Positions 21,975-31,640 of a DNA stretch of 64,000 nt are shown piece after piece. This DNA is from Amaranthus tricolor. Lineage: Eukaryota; Streptophyta; Magnoliopsida; Caryophyllales; Amaranthaceae. Position 1 is the stretch's first letter. Every line of letters starts with the position of its first letter. Position numbers and translations under genes: made by a program. The notes below the pieces were generated by a model. That model was not told the DNA's origin. It searched no databases and saw nothing but the letters and a program-made list of their open reading frames with translations. The stretch lies in the NCBI RefSeq assembly GCF_026212465.1, contig NC_080047.1, positions 34,731,057-34,795,056 of the forward strand. Direction: 5' to 3'.

Positions 21975-24438
21975 GAGTTTGAAAACTTTGGAGACAACGT
22001 AGACTACTCCGGTAGCTTTGTTACGGATAGGGAATTTATCTCCTTAGATGAGTTACATAGTTGGGCCGATGCGATAGCAATAACAATCGGTTTTCAATTT
22101 ACACGTGCTTCTTATAAAAAGAAAGAAGGACGTTCTAGAGTTAGTGTCTATTTAAGATGTCACCGCTATGGTAATATTAGGGGTGATGTACATAATCTAG
22201 ATAATACTGCCCGACCTGGTTCTAAAAGTAGAAGTTGTGGGTGTAAATTTATGATTGTAGGAAGTAGTCGTAAACCACCAGAAAGACCTTGGACGATAAG
22301 GGTGTGTCCTGGTGAAAAGGGAAAACATAACCACCCGTTCTTGGTGTACAGAGATGGTCATGTAAGGGCAAATAGGATTAATGTAGACATTCGGGAGCAC
22401 ATACGACAGCTTAGTGCAACCGGAATGCAACCGGCCTTTATTATGAATTCTATTAGAGATAATTTTCCTGGTTTTTATGCTAGTATGAATCAGATATATA
22501 ATATTGGACAATCAATAAGGAGAGAAGAGATGGAGGGTAGGACTCCCCTTCAACACTGTCTTCATATGGCCACAGAACTTAATTATGTGGTATGGACAGA
22601 CTTGGATAACGAAGGGCAATTGAGTAGACTATTAATTGCAAATCCTACCTCTATCCAAATGATACGTACGTGGCCGTATGTTGTGCTGATAGATACAACG
22701 TACAAAACGAACAAACAAAAGTGGCCACTATGTGAAGTGATCGGAATGACGCCAACCAATCACAATTTCTTGGTTGCGTTTTGTTTGATGCGAGATGAGG
22801 CGGCTGTGTCGTATTCGTGGGTGCTGCAGGGATTGAGAGATATTTTCGGCACTGCTCAAACTCCTAGCGTCATTGTAACCGATCGAGACGAAGGTTTATC
22901 TGCAGCTATTCGTGACGTCTTCCCACGTAAAAAGGCTTTGCTGATTCATTATTGTGGTTATATCTAATGATAATGTCTTAATTACGTTCAATGTTTTGTT
23001 TAATGTAGATGTGCGGCATTTGTTATGCATCTAGCATATTGGCAACGACGTTGAGAACATGGTGGACAAGTTGTGTGGCGGCAAGAAAAATCAACAAGGG
23101 CAGGTATTCAGGTTAAGTAGATGGAACCCCTTGGTTGAAAGTTCTACGATCGAGGAATATCAAGATAAATGGCAAGAGATCGTCAGTACGTGGTCGGTTA
23201 GGAACAAAAAGGTCGTTCGGTATTTGACTGGAACATGGATTCCACTAAGAGAGAAATTTGTCCGTGCGTGGACGAATGATTGTTTACACTTGGGTAACCG
23301 GACTACCAGCAGAGTTGAAAGCCAACACTCGTCTTTTAAGTATTACCTTGGTAGCGGTAATAGCTCATTCGATACCCTTTTCAAAAGGGCGCACGCACAG
23401 ATTACAAATCAGCAAGCTACAATCCGACAAGCGCTACAGGATTCCATGTCTTCTGTACAAAGATCGATGCGACAGCATTACTTTAGACCTCTATATCGCC
23501 ACGTATCTCTCTATGCCTTGGAGCAGCTCCAGCTTGAGTATAACCGCATGTTAGAACTCGGTGATTTTGTGTTTAACAAATGTGGTTGTGTACTTCAACA
23601 AACCCATGGATTGCCGTGTGCATGTTATTTACATATGTCCATCGGATCACATGGTGCTTTGTATTTGGATGACATTCATGAATTCTGGAGTACTTTGAGG
23701 TACACCGAGGTAGAAGACGAAACCGATGAAGGAGTACGATACCCGAACGCCAATGACAAAGAGTACTTTCAATCTCTGGTCGATGAAGTCCTCAAATCTG
23801 ATCCCGCTGTTGTTCGCCGAATGTCTCAGTTACTTGAATATGAACTACACCCAGATGGCGCGGAAATACCTGAGCCTTATGCTAGTCCACCGAGAAAGGG
23901 AAGACCAAGCACAAGTAAAAACATGAGAAGGAGAAAAAGTTCATTTGAATATAGCAGATCATCTTCTCGCGGTCGAGGGTCTAAATCTTCTTCCCGCGGG
24001 AGATCTAGTGGCAGATCTAGTGGTCGAGAGACGCAATCCTCAGTAGGAATTAAGTTCAGTTTCAACTTATCCGGTACTTGACTATATTTTTTGTTTTTTG
24101 CATTAATTCGTCTCAGTTTACGCATATTAACTTTATTTACATTTATTGTAGATGATCCTGGAGGTCGAGATTTTTCACACTTTCCATGGCCTAATAACAT
24201 CCCATTTATCCTTCCTCCTTACTTGTTCGACTGGATTGATGTGTTAGGTGATGGTAACTGTGGATTTAGAGCAATTGCCGTCACAGAGTTGGGAGGCGAG
24301 GAAGCATGGCCTCTTTTAAGGCGTGCTATGAGCATGGAAATGCAAATGAATAGAGCGCAATACCTAACTTTGTATCTATCCCAGGAGGAACTAGACGATT
24401 CTATATTCAGAATAGGTGCACACGCAATACCTAATTTT

Positions 24439-24482
24439 AGGCGGCTGAACCGGGGTCCAGCCGCCCAGATCTGGGCGCCTCC
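24439..24482. repeat. GC-rich palindrome that ends the OTU exon
   Basis: GGCGGCTG and CAGCCGCC enclose AACCGGGGTC, followed by the first half of the CAGATCTGGGCGCC repeat. The OTU frame becomes non-homologous here. Confidence 0.8.
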
Positions 24483-24636
24483 CTTTCAATTTTTTTTTTC
24501 TTTTGCATTCAAAACAATATATAAAATTTACTAAAAAATATAAAAATTACACATTACAACATACAAATTTACAATAATAATTCAAAATTTATATTAATTA
24601 ATCCTAAATACACGAAAAAAAAAAAAAATTCAAAAC

Positions 24637-24728
24637 GAGGTGCCCAGATCTGGGCGCCTCTACCCCGGTTCAGGCGCCTGATTTTGGGCGCCTGAACCGG
24701 GGTAGAGGCGCCCAGATCTGTGCGCCTC
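24637..24728. repeat. Long inverted repeat 1 (42-bp arms, 8-nt loop)
   Basis: The left arm 24637-24678 and right arm 24687-24728 differ at 2 of 42 positions. The loop is TGATTTTG. Each arm contains a nested palindrome close to GGCGCCCAGATCTGGGCGCC. Confidence 0.95.
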
Positions 24729-24877
24729 CTTTTCATTTTTTTTTTCTTTTGCATTCAAAACAATATATAAAATTTACTAAAAAATATAAAAATTACACAT
24801 TACAACATACAAATTTACAATAATAATTCAAAATTTATATTAATTAATCCTAAATACACGAAAAAAAAATAAAAAAC

Positions 24878-24969
24878 GAGGCGCCCAGATCTGGGCGCCT
24901 CTACCCCAGTTCAGGCGCCTGATTTTGGGCGCCTGAACCGGGGTAGAGCCGCCCAGATCTGGGCGCCTC
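24878..24969. repeat. Long inverted repeat 2 (42-bp arms, 8-nt loop)
   Basis: Arms 24878-24919 and 24928-24969 differ at 2 of 42 positions, again with the TGATTTTG loop. It is a tandem relative of the inverted repeat 241 bp upstream. Confidence 0.95.
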
Positions 24970-25243
24970 GTTTTTAAATTTTTTTTTTCTTCTGCAACTA
25001 ATTAAATAAAAAATAACTTACCTCGATTAATAATTTGGGGATTGTAATTAATTTTTGCTCCGACATTTAGCTTTAGTGAGTTGTATTTAGTTGTAGTGAG
25101 AATAATTTTAGGTGGAGTGTGGTATATATAGGAATTTCACCCTCAATGGCAATATTGTTAATTTTTTATAAAGTAAGGGTAAAATGGTAATTTACTCAGG
25201 GGTGGCGATAAAATGAAAAGGGTGGCGGAATATAAGGATTGCG

Positions 25244-25955
25244 ATATTAAATTCTACTTACCTACATAGAACAAACCTTGCTAGAAATCCATAATCCATG
25301 GTGAACTATAAAATGTGGCTTAAGAGTTGAGTACTGTTCTCAATTCCTCTAATGAACAGTGGAACGTCCAGCACAGCGCTTCCTCAGCCACCTCAGCTCA
25401 ATCCGTGTGAAATTACTGTTCCTTTTTTTCCTTCTGACTTCGCTCTTCTTCTTACTTCCTCTTTCTTTTGCTTCTTCTTTCTTCCTGTTTCGCCTGCCTT
25501 CTTATTTTTACTTCCTCTTCCTTCTGATTTCAATGTCCTCATTCCAGACGAAGGTTAGTTTTTTTAAGTTTCTAAGTTTTGATTTTGTCATTTTTGGGTT
25601 TGATTGTGGTTGTTTCAGATAAAAAATTAGGGTATTGCTTTTCTAGGGTTTACTTTTTCTCTCCTCTTGGTATTTGCTTACGCCATGGTTGCTGCACTGT
25701 AAGCTCTTTTCTCTGTTTATATCTCAATGATTGATCAACTTTTTAAATTCAAAATTTGTTTCATTTCAATTGCACACAAATTTATCAACAAATTGCTGTG
25801 TGACTTTTTTATAGGCTTCCTACTAACGATGCTTGGGTACATTCATGGAACTAAAATTAACTTATAATGTCTCCTCTTTTTCCTCAAGGTTAGTGTTCAA
25901 TTTTTTATTTGAATTCATATGCTTTTTATCCAATATTTTTTTTGGGTTAAGATAT
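25244..25955. other. CT-rich intergenic stretch, no gene assigned
   Basis: A pyrimidine-rich block (about 25410-25530) gives overlapping low-complexity frames in two phases. It looks like a 5' leader or promoter-type sequence rather than protein coding. No TATA box can be tied to a gene. Confidence 0.4.
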
Positions 25956-25959
25956 TTGG

Positions 25960-26199
25960 GATAATAATCTTGGAGGTCATTTACCTGTGGAATTGAAGAA
26001 ACTCACAAGATTACTTCCTTTTAGGGTTCAAAACAATGCTATTTCTGGGAAAATTTCAGATTTTTCTGAAACACTTAATTAGTTAAAAGAGCTGAATTTA
26101 TTGAATAATGAATTGTTTGGGAGAGTTTCAAATGGGTTATTGAAAAATTTTGGTGAAAAAGCTTTTTGGGTAATGAACAATTATGTGGGTAAGTTATGA
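25960..26199 (+). pseudogene. LRR receptor-like kinase fragment
   Basis: An 80-codon stretch reads as leucine-rich repeats: NLGGHLPVELKKLTRL, VQNNAISGKISDFSE, LKELNLLNNELFGRVSNGLL, KNFGEKAF. This resembles the short extracellular LRR part of pollen-receptor-like or inactive LRR kinases. There is an in-frame TAG after codon 40 and a terminal TGA. No transmembrane or kinase part follows. It is a gene fragment, not a functional gene. Confidence 0.7.
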
Positions 26200-27930
26200 A
26201 CAAGAGTTAGTCTCATTCATGACCAAGAGTTGTTTTAATAGTACAAATTCAACATTACACAAGTTTAAAGAGGTCTGTAGATGTGAGAAGATAATCTTAT
26301 ACATCTATTGGAATATTCATCCATGATCAAGCTTTGGTAAGTTATGATATGAGTTTTGCTTGCCTCGCAGATTGATAAAAGGTACTTAAATTCTGTACAA
26401 TCCTTTTAATATAAAGTCCTTCTAAGGGCAATAAACTGTTCATTGTGGTCTCAATAAATGAACAATATTTTTTTCACGTCAATACTTCCCTCTAACTTTT
26501 ACATCCACCTCAGCTCTAGTCTTCCCCATTTCCTCACAGTTGCCTTACCTCTTGCTTCTCCCTTCGTCTTTCACTTCACTTTCCTCTCTTATCTCCCTTC
26601 TACTCATAGTTTTCTTCATCTAACCCTATTTTTCCTATTTCCTCCTCCTCTCTTGTCAATTTCTTCCTCATATTAATCTAGCTTTGTTTTTATTTTCACT
26701 CAGGTGAACTTTCGATTCAGGCAAAGAAAGCACCACAACAATCGGAGTAAGTTGCAAAGGAACGGTCGGAGAAAGTTCCCATCACTCTGAGGAATTCACA
26801 TCTGTCGGTAAGACCATTGATTTTGACGCTGCTAATTACAATTTTTCTTTTGACATTTTGTTTTTGGGGCTGAAAAATTAGTGATTATCAATATATTTTC
26901 AGATGAAAATTAATTTTTGTTTTAGTTTTGGTTTTTCGGTATAACCGTTCATTAGATGATTTGGTAAAAAGTTTTTCTTTTACTTTTTGTTTTTGGGCTG
27001 AAAAATTAGGCATATTCATTTTATTTTGGGAAAATTAAAGTTTTTATTTCATTCCATATATTTGAATTCAAGATCAATTTGAATCTTATCAAAGCTTAAA
27101 GGTTAGAGTTTTTAATATACTAATTAAGGTTGAAATTAGTAGGATTTTTGCTTGTGAATTTCTGGATTATTGGGTTTTATTCACAATGCTCAAAATTGGG
27201 TTTATTTACAATATTTACTTTTGTACTAGTAATATTACTTGTGAATTTCTTGAATATTTACTTTTGTAATACATGATTAGAAAAGATACACTTGTACAAC
27301 GAAATTAATTTTGTTTTGTAATCCATTCTAAGGTACCGCACTGTAATTTTGAATTTGAATTTTTAGGTTTTGGGTTTTTGCACGTTTTTAGATTTTTGAA
27401 TTAGATTTTTTTTGACATTCTAGAAAAGAATACAATTGTAGTTGTCTGAATTGGGGAGATTGGTTGAGATATATGCAACTGAGTTGGTGCTACAAATGTT
27501 GTTGAAGAACTTGAGAAATGTGATAACCTTTGTTATTTTGTTTGCAATTTAGTTTTCTTCATCCTGCACTTATTTGAGTTTGACAAGCTTCTGTGGTACA
27601 GATAATCCATTAAGTAACACAATGTAATTGAAGACCCATATAGAGACTATATGTTGCAACGTTGAAAATTCTTTCCACCCATTTGTGCATTTTCTTCATT
27701 AGTTGTTATCTCAGAAGACCAGGATGCATAATGAGGGGAGTATGCATTTTGAAGTAGTCTTTCCGCCTTTTTTCAAGTATTGAATGATTATTTTGGAGGA
27801 TTAGTACATACTTTGATTGAGTTTTTTCATTGTAAGGCCTGATTGTTGTGTTCTTTGAAATTTTTGAAATTTGTTGCTAATGTGGAAAATAAAAATTAAC
27901 CTCATATAAGGTTAAAAAGAGAAGGAAAAT
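26200..27930. other. No gene recognised
   Basis: AT-rich with a pyrimidine-rich block at 26470-26660 and intron-like sequence. A short possible exon near 26705-26815 follows an acceptor-like TCAG and precedes GTAAGACC, but its product is not recognisable. Confidence 0.35.
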
Positions 27931-27934
27931 TCTG

Positions 27935-28587
27935 GAGGAACCTTCTGGCGCAAAGAATTGGGTATTCTATGGGTCTGCCCATCTGCAGATGACAAGGTAA
28001 GATCATACATCTTCCCTCTAAACTTTCCTTATAATTTTCTTGTATCATACTAGGGTATCAAATTGTCTCCTGTATTAGATATAAAACGAGCAAGAAATGT
28101 TTTCGGTCTTCTACAATGAATAATCCATGTGAATGTGAAGTAAACCATTCAATTCCATGACATGTAGGGTATGTTGATCAAGTTTGCTAATTTGTGTGGA
28201 GTAACGGTAACAAAGTATTGGAATCCAAATGTTACACATGTGATCGCTGCAGCTGATGCAAATGGTGCTTGCACTATGACATTGAAAGTTCTTATTACTA
28301 TTCTTAATGGGAGATGGATACTTAAACCTAATTAGAAGTTTCCTCGTCTTTTATGATGTTGTTTCACTATTGTTAATGATGACTCGATCATAGGGGCTTA
28401 TAGGAAATCTTGAACATGCATTCTGCATCCCCATTTGTACACACTCTTGTGATTTCCCGCTGTTTATCTGATTGCAGTCTTAGGAAAAACTTACGAACAT
28501 TCCTTGAATGATTTGTTTCAGGGATTGATGAAGAACCTTACGAAATCCGTCTTGATAATCATGGATACTGTTCATGCCACCTTGGTA
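27935..28587 (+). pseudogene. BRCA1/BARD1-type BRCT exon fragments
   Basis: Three exon-like pieces carry tandem-BRCT sequence of the plant BRCA1/BARD1 type. Piece 1 (27935-27996) reads AKNWVFYGSAHLQMT and ends at a GTAAGA donor. Piece 2 (28168-28335) reads LIKFANLCGVTVTKYWNPNV, then THVIAAADANGACTMTLKVL and NGRWIL. Piece 3 (28522-28587) reads DEEPYEIRLDNHG after a TTTCAG acceptor. Intron-like spacers remain, so this is not a processed copy. Piece 1 to piece 2 does not splice in frame and piece 2 runs into TAG, so it is non-functional. RING and PHD regions are absent. BARD1-like seems a little closer than BRCA1, but this is uncertain. Confidence 0.75.
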
Positions 28588-28706
28588 ACTATGATGAGGA
28601 TATAGCTGCTCAAATTTGATCAACGACAATTATTATATTAGTTTTTTGTTTTAATTGATCAAATGTTCTACAACTTTTAGACTAACTTTCAAACTGTGCT
28701 GTTTTT

Positions 28707-28850
28707 CAGATAGGAAAGGATGTTAGTGAATCCTTGCGCCAAGCAATATCTAGACCTATTAGGAAATACAATTTTGCTCTTATGTTTAAGATGAACGCCT
28801 TCAAATTTGAGCCCATTATGTTACAATCATATAATGCATTGTTGCTATAA
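28707..28850 (+). other. Exon-like open stretch of unknown product
   Basis: After an acceptor-like GTTTTTCAG the frame stays open for 46 codons (IGKDVSESLRQAISRP, RKYNFALMFKMN) and ends in TAA. It follows the BRCT pieces, but I do not recognise it. It may be a terminal exon of a captured gene or chance. Confidence 0.3.
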
Positions 28851-29600
28851 AAAAAATTTACTCATTGAATTAAAATTTTGCATAGCTTAGTTTGTTCAAG
28901 ATAAATAATTTTAATATTAGTTTTTGTTAATACAACTTTATGTTATCATTATGATAGTTGATAAGATATCTTGCACAAGTAGTTTCTTAAAACACCAACA
29001 TGTAGTTAATTACAATATTAAGGATAAGCAAGACAATCAACCAAATCAAGACAAAACCCTAATTCACTTCAACCAAATTTAACCAACAAAGAGCATAAAT
29101 AAAACAAGCAATAATGGACAATAAACCCATAACAACACAATGATTTTTGGGTGTAAAGGATAGAACCAGGAGATTAATCAAGGGACTCCATCCAAATAAT
29201 TCTTGTTATGATAAAATGAGAGTACGAGCACATTACCAATCACCAAAGTGTGCCACCCACCATCAAACAAAGAGAAATAAAACAAGAGAGAAAAACAAAA
29301 AAAATATTTTACCTAAACGTGTAACACTGTTTAGCCCCGTTTTCCAACATATCGAACCACCAAATTCAGTTTCCTTAGATTAAAAAATACGCCAATGACG
29401 TACTCAAAAATAAGCCAAATTTAATCACATTTTCTCCTTCATCGAACCTCTTGATGAAGATTGTCCAAATTAGAATTTTAGATTAAAAAATACTTTGTCT
29501 CTCTCACTCTTTTTCAGATTTATGTGTCTTATTTCTTGTCTAACTTGCTTACCTAATTTAGCAAAATTAGATGAGTCTCACAATCCAAAAGCTTACAAGA
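28851..29600. other. No gene recognised
   Basis: AT-rich. A 78-codon frame (29147-29383) is low-complexity at its end and has no recognisable domain. It may include untranslated or gag sequence of the Athila remnant that follows. Confidence 0.35.
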
Positions 29601-31638
29601 CTTGAAGTCATGCAAGCTAACACTGAATATTAAGGAGAACGTTGAGTTTCATCCTCCCTCGTTGATGAAATGGCCCGCTTATGAATCACTATGTAGGGAA
29701 AAAGTGACAAGAGTTGAAGTAATGCACCCAAAATATTATGACCCATTGAGATCCATGATAAAAGATGCTTCAAAGCCACAAGCTTAAGGAAGGTTCTAGA
29801 TGAACCAAAAGTCGATGCCCCTAAGGAAGCATGAAAAGGTGAAGTATTGCGAGCTCATGAAGTTGTGAAAGAGGAGAGATTCACACCTCCTCAAGTAAAT
29901 CTCAAACCCTTCCTCTATCAAATAAATATGCATATTTAGGTGAAAATGAAACTTATCCAAACTAAAGAATTGGCCAATTAATTGCATTGATTAAATATTT
30001 CAAAAGTGTTATAGAGTATTCAATTGATAACATTGCCTGTATAACTCCATCTATTTACATGTATAGAATATTTCTTGATAATGATCATACTACATATATA
30101 GAACGTGAAAGAAGATTGATCGTTTTGCATGCATAGACTATTTCTTGATAATGATCATACTGATGTAAAATCAGTCTAGGAACATTTTAAAGACATAATC
30201 GTAGCTAAATCCTTTGAAGAGTCATCATTTGATTTTTACGAGTTACATGGTCCTTTCATTACGAGTCTTGCTTTGATTTGTATCTCAAGGTCTTGGCAGA
30301 CAGATCAAACTACAGCAGAATTATTTCCATCCTTTGTAATTTGTTGAAATATTCCTTCATTACGGTTGAATTATTTCGGCCCTTCATTCCCTTCAATATG
30401 GTTGGTTCATGTTCATCTTTAATGGTAGAATTCAAGAAGAATATCAAAAGATTTGAAGCATTCCATGGCAACCAAGAGTTTTCGGATCTCAAGCATCACA
30501 GGGGACGAATTATTATCTTTCTATGGTTGGAATTTAAGGTGTTTAATTTTATGGTTTTATTAGTATGAATGTTTTGTTTTCTTTAATAAAGAAGAATGTA
30601 ATTCTTGTAGTAGAATTCGAAAGGGGTTTATTACAATTCTGATTATGTTTAATGTAATTACTTGATTTTTTGTACTCAAGTGAAGGATTTTATTTCTAGA
30701 ATTTTTTCCAATAGTGAGGTTAATTTCTCATCGTTGAAGAAATTAGTGAATTTGTGAGAGTTTCAAACATACTAATTTGTATAATTAATTTGAGTGAGTG
30801 TTCCTCAAATTTAGAATACACTTTAGCAATATTAAGTGAGTGTTCCTTACTTGCATATCCTTGAATCATGACAATGTAGTGAGTGTTCCTAATTTGTTCT
30901 TTTATTTTCGTAATATAAAAAAAATCAGAAAAACAGTCCTTTGAAATGTGTTTCAAAACCTTGAAAATCCTGTTTAAAAATCTTGAAACCTCTGTCAAAG
31001 CCAAAACAATCTTTCCCATTCGACATTATACCCACATAAATCCCTTAAAATCATTCTAATTTCATACCTAGACCTTCTAAACCAAACACATTCCTTTTCA
31101 AAACCTTGTAACATTTGGAAAGCCCCTTTTTGTTAATCTAATCCCTTTTAGATTACCTTTTAGATTATACATCACATACTACATGTATAGAACTTCAAAG
31201 AACATTGAATCTTAACATGAAAGATGTTATGAGAAAGGAGGTTCAGAAATTACTTGAAGCAAGCATGATCTGCCCTATCTCAGATAGTAAGTGGGCTAGC
31301 CTCGTGCAAGTGGCACTATGAATTGGAGAATGTGCATATACTATAGAAAATTGAACAAAGCAACACGTAAAGACCATTTCCCTTTACGTTTCATAGATTA
31401 GATATTAAAACGTTTGACAAACCACTCATATTTTTGCTATTTAAATAGATACTCTGGATTTTCGAGATCACTAAAAAGAGAATATTCATCAGTCCCTCTG
31501 AGACCTTTGAATACCAAAGAATGCCATTTGGCCTCTACAATGCTCTGCCACATTCCAATGATGCATAATGGCTATTTTTTCCGATATCATGGAAGTATTA
31601 TACATGATTTTTCTATATACGGGACATCTTTTGACACG
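29601..31638 (+). mobile_element. Athila-type gypsy remnant, plus-strand fragment
   Basis: Plus-strand pieces match Athila pol. At 29602-29900 there is the pre-RT region (SLCREKVTRVEVMHP, YDPLRSM). At about 30045-30125 the ICMHRI-type motif appears as YMYRIFLDNDHTTYIE. From 31215 the RT follows (KDVMRKEVQKLLEASM, WRMCIYYRKLNKATRKDHF, HSYFCYLNRYSGF, YQRMPFGLYNA). Many stops and shifts are present. About 1 kb (roughly 30165-31175) is out of place within the motif and is probably inserted sequence: words from CATACTACATATATAGAAC recur at its far edge. The fragment stops abruptly at about 31638, inside the RT after the MPFG block. Confidence 0.75.
30165..31175. other. Unidentified insert within the Athila fragment
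   Basis: Roughly 1 kb absent from the matching minus-strand copy. It holds a GTGAGTGTTCCT motif three times (near 30794, 30837 and 30881). No transposase or LTR ends were recognised. Edges are approximate. Confidence 0.4.
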
Positions 31639-31640
31639 TA

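Larger units (their letters stand above)
21550..24440 (+). pseudogene. MULE transposase (FAR1-type zinc domain, MULE, SWIM) fused to truncated OTU protease
   Basis: Proposed exons are 21550-21582 (MANESDYESDA), 21975-22926, 23009-24073 and 24152 onward. All borders are GT..AG and the reading phase is kept at every join. Exon 2 carries a FAR1/GCM1-like zinc domain (residues CRYGN and CGCKF, then KGKHNHPF) and the MULE catalytic start: VVLIDTTYKT (first Asp) and VIVTDRDEGL (second Asp). Exon 3 holds TSRVESQHS (likely catalytic Glu), a SWIM finger (CGCVLQQTHGLPCACYLH) and a basic Ser/Arg/Gly tail with PRKGRPS. Exon 4 starts an OTU cysteine protease (DGNCGFRAIA, catalytic Asp and Cys), but it runs into a GC-rich palindrome at about 24440, so the catalytic His is missing. 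One in-frame TAG (about 23036-23038) replaces the Trp of the usual CIWHIGND motif. Otherwise the frame is open. Confidence 0.85.
24505..24996. repeat. Tandem duplication, 246-bp period, in MULE 3' region
   Basis: The sequence beginning GCATTCAAAACAATATATAA at 24505 recurs at 24751, and the two copies are nearly identical across about 210 bp. Each unit is an AT-rich segment followed by one long GC-rich inverted repeat. Confidence 0.9.
21247..25243 (+). mobile_element. Mutator-like transposon carrying an OTU domain
   Basis: The left subterminal TTTTTCGCCACCCCTTTTCA with ATCGCCACCCCCTG is mirrored at the right end (GGGTGGCGATAAAATGAAAA, GGGTGGCGG), giving about 60-bp terminal inverted repeats. 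Outside are ATATTCAAT (21238-21246) and ATATTAAAT (25244-25252), a 9-bp target duplication with one mismatch, the size Mutator elements make. The 4.0-kb element encodes a spliced transposase on the plus strand and carries GC-rich palindromes in intron 1 and in its 3' third. Confidence 0.85.

Noticed and set aside
24569..24754. Minus-strand frame with RRLNRGRGAQIWAP repeats
   Set aside because: Translation of the GC-rich inverted repeats, not a gene.
25352..25622. Two overlapping Phe/Leu/Pro-rich frames
   Set aside because: They come from a pyrimidine-rich tract open in two phases, with no domain.
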